NCBI GenBank assembly: GCA_020852655.1
Contig: JADZAI010000099.1
Location: 37,650-101,649, forward strand
Source: Alphaproteobacteria bacterium
GTDB taxonomy: Bacteria > Pseudomonadota > Alphaproteobacteria > Micropepsales > Micropepsaceae
Reading direction: 5' to 3'
Length of the DNA: 64,000 nt
This document shows, in pieces, positions 17,333-25,088 of this stretch (positions within the stretch are counted from its first letter, which is position 1; each line of letters starts with the position of its first letter). The translations under genes and the position numbers were made by a program. Below the pieces are notes generated by a model that saw only the letters and a list, made by a program, of their open reading frames with translations, was not told the origin of the DNA and made no database searches.

Positions 17333-18519
17333 GCCGCCTGGTCCTTCGGCATCGACAGGGCCGCACAGGCCGAGGCGATGGCCGCTGTCGCCTCCGCGAT
17401 CTCGGCCTCGCCGACGGTCAGCGGCGGGATGATGCGCACGACGTTGTCGCCGGCGCTGATCGTGATCAAATGCCGCTCGCGCAGCGCGTTGACCAGGTCG
17501 GTATTGGAGACGCGGCACTTGAGGCCGAGCAGCAGGCCATCGCCGCGCACCTCTTCGATGACACCGGGATATTCGTCCTTCAGCATCGCGAGCTGCTGTT
17601 TCAGCCTGAGCGACGCGTTCCGGACCTTGTCGAGGAAGCCCGGCGCGAGCACGACGTCGAGCACCGCGTTGCCCATCGCCATCGCCAGCGGGTTGCCGCC
17701 ATAGGTCGAACCGTGCGTGCCGGCGGTCATGCCGGCCGCCGCGCGCTCGGTCGCGAGACAGGCGCCGAGGGGGAAGCCGCCGCCGATGCCCTTGGCGATG
17801 GCCATGACGTCGGGGGTGATGCCCAGGCGTTCATGCGCGAACAGCGTGCCGGTGCGGCCGACGCCGGTCTGCACCTCGTCCAGCGCCAGCAGCAGGCCAT
17901 GCTCGTCGCACAGCGCCCGCAGCGCGCGGAGGAACTCGGGTGATCCGGCCCGCACGCCGCCTTCGCCCTGGATGGGCTCGATCAGGATGCCGGCCGTCTC
18001 CGGGCCGATCGCCGCCTTGACCGCGGCGAGGTCGCCGAACGGGACCTGGTCGAAGCCGTCGACCTTGGGGCCGAAGCCCTCCAGATATTTCGCCTGGCCG
18101 CCGGCGGCGATGGTCGCCAGCGTCCGGCCGTGGAAGGCGCCTTCGAAGGTTATGATGCGGAACTTCTCGGGATGGCCGGCGTGGCTCTGGTATTTCCGCA
18201 CCATCTTGATGGTGCATTCGAGCGCCTCGGCGCCGGAATTCGTGAAGAACACCGTATCCGCGAAGGTCGCCGCGACCAGCCGTTCGGCCAGGCGCTCCTG
18301 GCCGGGGATGCGGAACAGGTTCGACACGTGCCACAGCTTCTCGCCCTGCGCCTTCAGGGTCGCGACGAGATGCGGGTGGGCGTGGCCGAGCAGGTTCACG
18401 GCGATGCCCGAGCCGAAGTCCAGATATCGCTCGCCCGTGTCTGTGAACAAATAAGGGCCATCTCCCCGCTCGAAGGCGAGGTCGGCGCGCGCATAAGTCG
18501 GCAGGACAGGCGTAATCAC
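17329..18519 (-). CDS. argD: Acetylornithine aminotransferase
   Basis: A 396-residue class III PLP aminotransferase of arginine synthesis. It contains the phosphate-binding [14 protein letters not shown], the [17 protein letters not shown] block, [19 protein letters not shown] with the cofactor-contacting aspartate, and [17 protein letters not shown] with the Schiff-base lysine near residue 247. The start is GTG at 18519; the only nearby ATG is out of frame. It is divergent from gcrA across a 294-base regulatory region rich in GANTC sites, and overlaps argF by four bases. Confidence 0.93.
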   Translation of the reverse strand: MITPVLPTYARADLAFERGDGPYLFTDTGERYLDFGSGIAVNLLGHAHPHLVATLKAQGEKLWHVSNLFRIPGQERLAERLVAATFADTVFFTNSGAEALECTIKMVRKYQSHAGHPEKFRIITFEGAFHGRTLATIAAGGQAKYLEGFGPKVDGFDQVPFGDLAAVKAAIGPETAGILIEPIQGEGGVRAGSPEFLRALRALCDEHGLLLALDEVQTGVGRTGTLFAHERLGITPDVMAIAKGIGGGFPLGACLATERAAAGMTAGTHGSTYGGNPLAMAMGNAVLDVVLAPGFLDKVRNASLRLKQQLAMLKDEYPGVIEEVRGDGLLLGLKCRVSNTDLVNALRERHLITISAGDNVVRIIPPLTVGEAEIAEATAAIASACAALSMPKDQAA

Positions 18520-18605
18520 GGCATTGGGCTCACGGAAACTCAGCGTGCTGCCATACGGGATTTAGCCGCCGGGCGCGACCCCGCATTTCCGGGGAACGCA
18601 TTCCG

Positions 18606-18664
18606 GATTCGGCGATTCTCCGTACACGGAATCGTCGCAAATGAATCAGGCCGACACATGATTC
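18606..18664. promoter_or_regulatory. Cluster of five GANTC (CcrM methylation) sites upstream of gcrA
   Basis: GANTC sites occur at 18606-18610, 18614-18618, 18629-18633, 18643-18647 and 18660-18664, five within 59 bases. In DNA of about 65% GC I would expect roughly 0.2 by chance. GANTC is the CcrM adenine-methylation site of Alphaproteobacteria, and GcrA acts with methylated GANTC promoters. The cluster lies between argD and gcrA. An inverted repeat GTGGTT/AACCAC (18744-18749, 18761-18766) lies closer to the gcrA start. The remaining bases of the 18520-18813 gap show no gene. Confidence 0.7.
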
Positions 18665-18813
18665 GTGAAATGTTCCTGTTGGCGAGGCGGAACCAGACCT
18701 TGTGCTGTCAAGTGGCGCGTGGTCCAAATCTGGTGTGCTGATTGTGGTTCACGAGATCGTAACCACCAGCATTTGGGGGCCGTGTCTTTCACCATTGGCA
18801 GAGGGGACGCCGA

Positions 18814-19284
18814 ATGTCCTGGACCGACGAGCGTATCGAGCGACTGAAGACCATGTGGGCCGAGGGGCTTAGCGCCAGCCAGATCGCGCGTGCCCTGGGC
18901 GAAGTCACCCGCAATGCGGTGATCGGCAAGGTACACCGCCTCGGTCTCGCCGGGCGTGCGACCGCGCCACGGGTCGAACGCCCCCGCCCTGCCCCGGCGC
19001 CGCGCCTTCATGTGCCGCGCGTCTCGGTCATGCGGGCAGAGCCGGTGGTCGAGGAGCCGCTGGAGCCGATGCCGGAAAATGCCGTGACCGTGGCCGACCT
19101 CTCGGCCTCGGTCTGCCGCTGGCCGATCGGCGATCCGGCGCAGTCCGACTTCCGGTTCTGCGGACGCAAGTCCAAGGCGGGAGCGCCCTATTGCGAGGCC
19201 CATGTGCGCATGGCCTACCAGCCAGCGCAGAGCCGCCGCGACCGCGACCGCGAACTGGTCCGCAAGCGGCTCAATTTCGGCTGA
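18814..19284 (+). CDS. gcrA: Cell-cycle regulator GcrA
   Basis: A 156-residue DNA-binding co-regulator of sigma70 RNA polymerase. The N-terminus MSWTDERIERLKTMWAEGLS with SASQIARALGEVTRNAVIGKVHRLGL is the characteristic GcrA helix-turn-helix. A proline-rich linker follows, then the C-terminal polymerase-binding part with CRWPIGDP, FCGRKSKAGAPYCEAHVRMAY. In Alphaproteobacteria it activates promoters carrying CcrM-methylated GANTC. Five such sites lie 150-208 bases upstream, which suggests methylation-dependent control of the gene itself. It ends convergent with phoB. Confidence 0.95.
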   Translation: MSWTDERIERLKTMWAEGLSASQIARALGEVTRNAVIGKVHRLGLAGRATAPRVERPRPAPAPRLHVPRVSVMRAEPVVEEPLEPMPENAVTVADLSASVCRWPIGDPAQSDFRFCGRKSKAGAPYCEAHVRMAYQPAQSRRDRDRELVRKRLNFG

Positions 19285-19308
19285 TCTGACGGCTTGCGCA
19301 GCCACGGA

Positions 19309-19341
19309 AAGGCGGCGGCCCGATATTCAGCCCGCCGCCTT
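19309..19341. terminator. Possible bidirectional terminator between gcrA and phoB
   Basis: A perfect 10-base stem AAGGCGGCGG (19309-19318) with CCGCCGCCTT (19332-19341) and a 13-base loop lies between the convergent genes. The right arm is inside the last codons of phoB. T tracts are short (TTTCC on the minus side), so strength is doubtful. Confidence 0.45.
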
Positions 19342-20034
19342 CAGGTGCTCGTCCAGCGAGTAGCCTGCCGAGCGGACGGTGCGGATGGGATCGCGCTCGC
19401 CGTTGGCGATCAGCGCCTTGCGCAGCCGGCCGATATGAACGTCCACCGTGCGGGCCTCGACATAGACGTCCGAGCCCCACACCGCGTCCAGCAATTGCTC
19501 GCGGCTGAACACGCGGCCCGGATGCTGGATCAGATGGTCGAGCAGGCGATATTCGGTCGGCCCGAGATGCACGTCGCGGCCGCTGCGTTTCACGCGGTGC
19601 GCGGCGCGGTCGATCGCGATGTCGCCGAAGATGAGCGTTTCGTCGGCGAGGGCCGGACGGATGCGCCGCAGCACGGCGCGCAGGCGCGCCAGCATCTCGG
19701 TCATCGAAAACGGCTTCACGACATAGTCGTCGGCACCGGTGTCGAGGCCCCGGATGCGGTCGGTCTCCTCGCCGCGCGCCGTCAGCATGATGATGGGCGT
19801 GTTGCGCGTCTCGGACCTGGCGCGCAGGCGGCGGCAGACCTCGATTCCGGAAAGGTTGGGTAACGCCCAGTCGAGGAGGATCAGGTCGGGCGTCTCCTCG
19901 TCCGCGACGATGAGCGCTTCCTCGCCGTCGCGCGCTTCCACAACCCGGTAGCCATCGCGTTCGAGATTGTAGCGCAGCAGGGTGACCAGTGCGGCCTCGT
20001 CCTCGACGATGAGGATGGTCAGCTTCTGACTCAT
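19327..20034 (-). CDS. phoB: Phosphate regulon response regulator PhoB
   Basis: A 235-residue OmpR-class transcription factor. The receiver domain has the acidic pair ED at residues 11-12, the phosphoacceptor D55 in LILLDWALPN and the KPFSMTEML lysine. The C-terminal winged helix ends in VDVHIGRLRKAL and PIRTVRSAGYSLDE. It binds Pho boxes under phosphate limitation. It is the last gene of dienelactone hydrolase-phoR-phoU-phoB, 14 bases after phoU, and a Pho box upstream of phoU probably makes it autoregulated. Confidence 0.95.
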   Translation of the reverse strand: MSQKLTILIVEDEAALVTLLRYNLERDGYRVVEARDGEEALIVADEETPDLILLDWALPNLSGIEVCRRLRARSETRNTPIIMLTARGEETDRIRGLDTGADDYVVKPFSMTEMLARLRAVLRRIRPALADETLIFGDIAIDRAAHRVKRSGRDVHLGPTEYRLLDHLIQHPGRVFSREQLLDAVWGSDVYVEARTVDVHIGRLRKALIANGERDPIRTVRSAGYSLDEHLKAAG

Positions 20035-20048
20035 GCTTCAGGCAATCC

Positions 20049-20765
20049 TCAACTCGGCTGCTCGAACGGAACGGCGGTTGTGCTGGTCGCATCGCCCTTC
20101 GGACGGTCCTCGCCCAGATAGGCGCCGCGCACGAGATAGGTCACCTGCTCGGCGATATTGGTAGCATGATCGCCCACCCGCTCGAGATTCTTGGCGATGA
20201 ACAGAAGATGCGTGGCGAGCGAGATCGTCCGCGGATCTTCCATCATATAGGTCAGAAGCTCGCGGAAGAGGCTGTTGTAGAGTTCGTCGATCTCCTCGTC
20301 GCTGCGCCAGACGGCCGCCGCGGCGTTCGCGTCGCGCGCCGCCAGCGCATCGAGCACGCGCTTGAGCTGGACGAGGCACTCGCGTCCCATGCGCACCAGG
20401 CCCTGCGTCAGCCGGACGGGCTGTTCGCGGTTCAGAACCAGCGCGCGCTTTGCGATGTTCTTAGCGAGGTCGCCGATGCGCTCCAGCTCATTCGCGATCC
20501 GAAGCGAGGTGATCGTCAGCCGCAGGTCGATGCCGACCGGCTGGCGCAAGGCCAGCAGCTTCACGGCCATCGCTTCGATCTGGCGCTCGTAGTCGTCGAT
20601 GCGGCGATCGCTTTCGATCATGCGGTCGGCGAGCGCGGAGTCACGCCTGGCGACGGCGTCGATCGCGCCCTGGAGGAGATTTTCAGCCACGCCCCCCATT
20701 TGAGCCACCTGGGTGGACAGGGCTTCCAGCTCGCCTTCATACGACTTGACGGTATGCTCGCTCAC
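20049..20765 (-). CDS. phoU: Phosphate signalling protein PhoU
   Basis: A 238-residue all-helical protein of two PhoU repeats. The N-terminal SYEGELEALSTQVAQMGG and the two metal-binding-type motifs, RIANELERIGDLAKNIAKR and LLFIAKNLERVGDHATNIAE, are clear. PhoU links the Pst transporter to PhoR and dampens the Pho response when phosphate is ample. Here no pstSCAB gene is adjacent, unlike the usual alphaproteobacterial order phoR-pstSCAB-phoU-phoB. A 91-base gap with a Pho box separates it from phoR. Confidence 0.95.
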   Translation of the reverse strand: MSEHTVKSYEGELEALSTQVAQMGGVAENLLQGAIDAVARRDSALADRMIESDRRIDDYERQIEAMAVKLLALRQPVGIDLRLTITSLRIANELERIGDLAKNIAKRALVLNREQPVRLTQGLVRMGRECLVQLKRVLDALAARDANAAAAVWRSDEEIDELYNSLFRELLTYMMEDPRTISLATHLLFIAKNLERVGDHATNIAEQVTYLVRGAYLGEDRPKGDATSTTAVPFEQPS

Positions 20766-20832
20766 GGCCCGCTCCCCTGTATCCGCAGCGCCCGCTCATA
20801 CGTCGGGCACACCGCGCCTTTGTAAACCTTTT

Positions 20833-20850
20833 GTGACAGTTTGATGAAAG
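20833..20850 (-). promoter_or_regulatory. Pho box upstream of phoU
   Basis: On the minus strand the sequence reads CTTTCAT-CAAA-CTGTCAC: two PhoB half-sites with one mismatch each to CTGTCAT, spaced exactly 11 bases. It begins 7 bases after the phoR stop codon. A -10-like TACAAA lies 7 bases downstream of the box, and the phoU start is 68 bases away. This supports a PhoB-activated internal promoter for phoU-phoB. Confidence 0.7.
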
Positions 20851-20856
20851 CGACAG

Positions 20857-22023
20857 TCAGGGCGCCGCGGCGATCCATGTGGGAAGATGAATCGTGAACC
20901 GGCTGCCCTTGCCCGGTTCGCTTTCGATCTCCAGCCGTCCGCGATGGCGGTTCAGGATATGCTTGACGATCGCAAGGCCGAGGCCGGTTCCGCCGCGTTC
21001 CCGGCTGGTCTTGGCATCGACACGGTAGAAGCGCTCGGTCAGGCGCGGCAGGTGCTCGCGTGCAATGCCCGGTCCCTTGTCGATGATCGCGCAGGCCGTG
21101 GTCGTTTCGGACGCTTCGCCGATGCGGATCATCACATCGCCGCCGTCGCCGCCATACTTGACGGCGTTGTCCAGCAGGTTCTGGACGACCTGGACCAACT
21201 CGTCGCGCTCACCCAGCACCGGACCGGCGCCCGGCTCGGCCTCGATGTGAACCTTTACCTTCGCGCGCCCCAGCATCGGTTGGGCGGCGTCGACCACATC
21301 CCGCGCGATGGCAACCAAATCCGCCTTCCCGGAAGGTCGCACATGCTCGTTCAGCTCGATCCGCGACAGCGACAACAGGTCATCGATCAGCCGGCGCATG
21401 CGCGCCGCCTGTTCCTGCATGATCTCCAGGAAGCGTTCCTGGGCTTCCTTGTCGTCCTTGGCCGGGCCGCGGATGGTTTCGATGAAGCCCGACAGGCTGG
21501 TCAGCGGCGTCCGCAATTCGTGGCTGGCGTTGGCGACGAAATCGGCGCGCATGCGCTCGACCCGCGTCACCAGCGTCGTGTCATAGAGAAAGGCCATCGC
21601 CATCGGCCCGCCGCCGATCGCCAGCGGCGCGATATGCGCCTCGATCGTGCGCTCGACCGGCGCCGGCAACACGAACTCCGTTTCCTCCGCCGGGTTGCCG
21701 TCGACGACGCGCTCGATGGCCTGGAGCACGCCCGGAATGCGGAGCGACGACGCCAGCGGCTTGCCTTCGGCCGCTGCCGTCAGCTCCCCCGCCGCCGCGT
21801 TGCGGACAACGACGCGGCCAGTGGCATCGACCACGATGCAGGCATCCGGCAGGGCCTCGAGGACGGCGCGAACGGCACTGAGGGCGGGGTTGGGAACGGC
21901 ACCGGCGACAGGAGCGGCGGCTGAAGGCGCCGGCCTGCTCGGCGGGCGCCTGGCCCACCAATAGCGGCCCGCGGCACCGAGGCCGAGGGCAGGGACAAGA
22001 CCGAGCAGCAGCCAGAGATCCAT
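20857..22023 (-). CDS. phoR: Phosphate regulon sensor histidine kinase PhoR
   Basis: A 388-residue kinase with one N-terminal membrane segment (about residues 3-20), a proline/alanine linker, a PAS domain (LEALPDACIVVDATGRVVVRN) and the kinase core. The H box NASHELRTPL places the phosphoacceptor at H168. N box NLLDNAVKYGG and G boxes DKGPGIA and GGTGLGLAIVKHIL follow. Only one membrane segment is apparent, which is normal for PhoR proteins that sense through PstB/PhoU. The start ATG at 22023 is 5 bases after the dienelactone hydrolase stop. Confidence 0.93.
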   Translation of the reverse strand: MDLWLLLGLVPALGLGAAGRYWWARRPPSRPAPSAAAPVAGAVPNPALSAVRAVLEALPDACIVVDATGRVVVRNAAAGELTAAAEGKPLASSLRIPGVLQAIERVVDGNPAEETEFVLPAPVERTIEAHIAPLAIGGGPMAMAFLYDTTLVTRVERMRADFVANASHELRTPLTSLSGFIETIRGPAKDDKEAQERFLEIMQEQAARMRRLIDDLLSLSRIELNEHVRPSGKADLVAIARDVVDAAQPMLGRAKVKVHIEAEPGAGPVLGERDELVQVVQNLLDNAVKYGGDGGDVMIRIGEASETTTACAIIDKGPGIAREHLPRLTERFYRVDAKTSRERGGTGLGLAIVKHILNRHRGRLEIESEPGKGSRFTIHLPTWIAAAP

Positions 22024-22028
22024 GCCGG

Positions 22029-22862
22029 TCAGGCGACCCCGTTCGCCTTGAACCAGCCGAGCATCTTGCCCCACGCGTCTTTCGCGACGTCGGGCGTGTA
22101 GCTGTCGCGGTAATCGGCCATGAAGCCGTGCGGGGCTTCGGGATAGACCTCGATCTTCGACGGCGACCCGGCGGCGGCGAGCGCCGCCTTCATCCGGTCG
22201 ATGGTGTCGAGCGGGATGCCTTCGTCCTTGCCGCCATAGAGGCCGAGCACCGGGGCCCTCAGTTCGGCGGCAACGTCGAGCGGGTATTTCGGCATCAGCG
22301 CGTTCGGCGTGCCGACGAGCCGGCCGTAGAAGGCGACGCCGGCTTTCAGGTTGGCGGCATGGGCGGCATAGAGCCACACGATGCGCCCGCCCCAGCAGAA
22401 GCCGGTGATGCCGAGCTTGGCCGCGTCGGCCTTCTCGCCCGTCGCGAAGGCGGTGGTGGCGTCGAGGTCCGACAGGACCTGTGCGTCCGGCACCTTGGCG
22501 ACGACCTCGTCGACCAGCTTCTTGATATCGGTGTAGGCGGCGGGGTTGCCCTGCCGGGCGTAGAGCTCGGGCGCAATCGCGTAATAGCCAAGCCTGGCGA
22601 AGCGGCGGCAGAGATCCTTGATGTGCTCATGGACGCCGAAGATCTCCTGCGTCACCAGAACGACGCCTTCGGCGGTGCCGCCGGCGGGGCGGGCGCGGTA
22701 GCCGGGAATATGACCGTCCGAAACCGGGATCTGGACCTCGCCGGCGTCAAGGCCGTCGGCAGGTGTCGCGATCGGCTCGGCGGCGAGCGGTTGGACGGCA
22801 AGGGCGAAACCTGCGCTCAGTGTCGTCACGGCGAAGGCGCGGCGGGTCAGTACGGCTGACAT
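22029..22862 (-). CDS. Dienelactone hydrolase-family protein with export signal
   Basis: A 277-residue alpha/beta hydrolase. The nucleophile elbow GFCWGG near residue 140 contains the family cysteine, and the acid and histidine lie in [11 protein letters not shown] and [14 protein letters not shown]. The N-terminus has twin arginines followed by a hydrophobic run and an Ala-rich cleavage region ([25 protein letters not shown]), so export by Tat or Sec is likely. A strong GGAGG site precedes ATG 22862. It lies directly upstream of phoR with a 5-base gap, an unexpected partner for phosphate signalling. Confidence 0.85.
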   Translation of the reverse strand: MSAVLTRRAFAVTTLSAGFALAVQPLAAEPIATPADGLDAGEVQIPVSDGHIPGYRARPAGGTAEGVVLVTQEIFGVHEHIKDLCRRFARLGYYAIAPELYARQGNPAAYTDIKKLVDEVVAKVPDAQVLSDLDATTAFATGEKADAAKLGITGFCWGGRIVWLYAAHAANLKAGVAFYGRLVGTPNALMPKYPLDVAAELRAPVLGLYGGKDEGIPLDTIDRMKAALAAAGSPSKIEVYPEAPHGFMADYRDSYTPDVAKDAWGKMLGWFKANGVA

Positions 22863-22947
22863 GACATTTCCTCCGAGTCGTTGATCTGGCCCGGAAACCT
22901 GCCCCAGCCCGGCGGTCCGCTCAAACGTCATCTCTTCGCAATGGACC

Positions 22948-23226
22948 TCAGCAGCACCCCTCGGCAGCCAGTTGCGCTGCGACATCACCGAGCGCGTCGA
23001 TGTCGATCTGTTCGATTTCGTTCATGGCCTTGCCGATTCGGAAGGTGATGTTGGCGGCCGGGTGCAACATCAAGATGACAGTCTGGCGCGCCGGTTGTCC
23101 GGGCGCCGCGCATATCGTTTCGGTGACAAACCAGGCTTCCTCGCCGGCGCCGAAACGCCCCGCCGCCCATTCCTTGATGCGGGCCGCGGCGGTGCCGCCC
23201 CGGCGGATGGAAAGTTCTAGTCCCAT
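22948..23226 (-). CDS. Small conserved-looking protein of unknown function
   Basis: A 92-residue soluble protein that I do not recognise. It begins [20 protein letters not shown], has an alternating hydrophobic pattern ([18 protein letters not shown]) that suggests a small alpha+beta fold, an acidic helix ([18 protein letters not shown]), and a terminal vicinal cysteine pair, EGCC. It lies 85 bases upstream of the dienelactone hydrolase on the same strand and may lead that transcript. The terminal Cys pair could bind metal or be redox-active; that is inference only. Confidence 0.6.
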   Translation of the reverse strand: MGLELSIRRGGTAAARIKEWAAGRFGAGEEAWFVTETICAAPGQPARQTVILMLHPAANITFRIGKAMNEIEQIDIDALGDVAAQLAAEGCC

Positions 23227-23290
23227 GCAAAAGTGCTAACACGCCGCCTGGCCGCGCGACCATGCGGGCAGCAGCGGCAAGGCAGGCGGC

Positions 23291-23659
23291 ATGATCGTCC
23301 CGCGATGGGTGCGTATGGGACTGTGGGGACTCTTCGGCGTCGCCGCCGTCGTCGTCACCTATTATTCGCTGCGCCCCGGCAACAGCGGCTTCACCTTCTT
23401 GTGGAGCGACAAGATCCAGCACGCCTCGGCCTACGCGACGCTGTCCGGGCTCGCGACGCTGGCGGCGCGGACGCAGAGGCAGGCGATCCAGGTCGCTATC
23501 GGACTTGCGGTGCTGGGCTTCGTGTTCGAGTGCATCCAGCCCTCGGTCGGCCGCAGCTTCGACCTGCTCGACGAGGCCGCCAACATCGCCGGCTGCGCCA
23601 TCGGCACCTTCGCCGGCTTCATGTTCTTGAGGATCGCCGGTGCGCGACGGGCAGCTTGA
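23291..23659 (+). CDS. VanZ-like membrane protein
   Basis: A 122-residue protein with about four hydrophobic helices and the VanZ-like pattern: YYSLRPG, then SDKIQHASAYATLSGLA, then FVFECIQPSVGRSFDLLDEAANIAGCAIGT. The aspartate-lysine and glutamate-glutamine positions typical of the family are kept. Function of most VanZ-like proteins outside vancomycin clusters is unknown. Its end overlaps the next gene by 20 bases, so the two are co-translated. Confidence 0.8.
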   Translation: MIVPRWVRMGLWGLFGVAAVVVTYYSLRPGNSGFTFLWSDKIQHASAYATLSGLATLAARTQRQAIQVAIGLAVLGFVFECIQPSVGRSFDLLDEAANIAGCAIGTFAGFMFLRIAGARRAA

Positions 23660-23981
23660 AGCCTGGCTGATCACGCTGGCCGTCGAGGGCGTCGCCGCGG
23701 CCGCTCTGGCGCGGTTCTTCGGCGTGGTGCCGTCGCGCGCCGCCCGAGCCGCCATCGCCGGCAGCCTCTGCTCGCATCCGATCGTCTGGTACCTCTTCTT
23801 CAGGCTGATCCGGCAGGAGGGGTACTGGACGACCTTTGCGATCGTCGAAAGCTTCGCCGTGCTCAGCGAAGCACCGTTCTACCGCCTCGCCGGGGCGCGC
23901 TGGCCGACGGCGGTGCTGCTGTCGCTGCTGGTCAATGTGGCGTCGGTGCTGGCGGGCTTTGCACGCTACGCGGCATGGTGA
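23640..23981 (+). CDS. Small integral membrane protein of unknown function
   Basis: A 113-residue protein starting at GTG 23640 inside the end of the VanZ-like gene. It has three to four hydrophobic helices. Polar or charged residues are placed within or next to them: SLCSHPIVWYLF and FAIVESFAVLSEAPFYRLAG. The His-Pro and paired Glu pattern looks conserved and functional, perhaps a small metal-binding membrane protein family. Its 3' end overlaps by 50 bases the 3' end of the convergent polytopic membrane gene. Confidence 0.65.
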   Translation: MRDGQLEAWLITLAVEGVAAAALARFFGVVPSRAARAAIAGSLCSHPIVWYLFFRLIRQEGYWTTFAIVESFAVLSEAPFYRLAGARWPTAVLLSLLVNVASVLAGFARYAAW

Positions 23982-24963
23982 AGCCGCCGCCGAGCGCCAG
24001 CAGGAACACCGGCAGCTCGATCCAGGAATGCAGCGTCGCCGCCAGCGCATAGGCGGCCCGGGCCTGGCTGAAGTCGACATAGTAGAACGACAGCGACGCC
24101 AGCCCCGCCACGGCGAGGGCGGCATAGAACACACCCCATCTCGGCCACGGCACGAGGCGCTCGCGCGAGGCCGTTGCCGGCAACAGCCGCGGCAGCAGCA
24201 CGATGACGGCGACATAGTGCATCACCTGCGACACGACCGCGGCCTGGAACAGCGGCAGGACATCGTCGAGGCGCGCCGCTGGCGGCAGGAACGACTGCAA
24301 CGGCTTCAGCCCCGCCCCGAAGGCCGACGGCGCGTAGGCGGCGTCGTAGGTGAAGAGGATCTGCGCCAGCCATTGCAGCCCACCCAGCGCGACGAAGCCC
24401 GGCAGCAGGAAAAACGGCACCGACAGCGCCAGCAACGCCCGCGTCCGGGCGCGCCCCTCCAGCGCCTCGGCGACGAAGCCCAGCGGCGTCACGTTGTGCA
24501 GCCAGGCCCAGATCAGAAAGGCCGTGAACGGCGCATAGAGCGCGCCTGCCGCCACGCCCGCCGCGGCGAGGAATCCAACGATTCTGCGCCGCCGCATCAA
24601 GACCGCGGCAGCGAAGGCCATCGCCGCGCCGAAACCGAGTTCCAGCGGCCCGCTGACATAGGCGGAAAGCAGGCCGTAGGTACCGAGCAGGCGCGTCAGC
24701 ACGAGGCCGCCGAGCAAGGCGCCGATGACGGCGAGCGCCGGCGGTGCGGCGCGCCCGGCGAAGCGCTCGTCGCAATAGCGCAGCTCCGCCAGCACATGCG
24801 GGATGCCGAACAGCGCAATGAGCCAGACATAAGCGGCCAGCGGCGCCGCCGCGACGAGAGCGCAGCCGACAATAGCGGCGAGGGCAAATGCCGCCGCCCA
24901 CACGGTCGGCTCGTGCGCCCGGCGGGCATCCGAAACGGCGTAGTCCGGCACGGCGAAAGTCAT
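23932..24963 (-). CDS. Polytopic membrane protein with four membrane histidines
   Basis: A 343-residue protein with about nine to ten hydrophobic helices. Histidines H56 (FGIPHVLAELRY), H156 (WAWLHNVTPLGF), H249 (VVSQVMHYVAVIVL) and H312 (LAATLHSWIELP) each sit at or in a helix, with nearby Glu residues. This recalls the metal-binding histidines of Brp/Blh-type membrane carotene dioxygenases, but the exact Blh motifs are not present, so I leave it unnamed. ATG 24963 has a CAGGGTAG ribosome site. No carotenoid or rhodopsin gene is nearby. Confidence 0.65.
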   Translation of the reverse strand: MTFAVPDYAVSDARRAHEPTVWAAAFALAAIVGCALVAAAPLAAYVWLIALFGIPHVLAELRYCDERFAGRAAPPALAVIGALLGGLVLTRLLGTYGLLSAYVSGPLELGFGAAMAFAAAVLMRRRRIVGFLAAAGVAAGALYAPFTAFLIWAWLHNVTPLGFVAEALEGRARTRALLALSVPFFLLPGFVALGGLQWLAQILFTYDAAYAPSAFGAGLKPLQSFLPPAARLDDVLPLFQAAVVSQVMHYVAVIVLLPRLLPATASRERLVPWPRWGVFYAALAVAGLASLSFYYVDFSQARAAYALAATLHSWIELPVFLLALGGGFTMPRSVQSPPAPTPH

Positions 24964-25088
24964 GACGCTACCCTGCCTGAAATCCCGGCAATATCGAGGC
25001 GGCATTTTGCGCAGGCCTTGACCGGCCGCGGCCGATCCGGCCTAAGGGCGCCCCGCGGCCGGACCCGCGCCTTACGGATTGAGCCATC

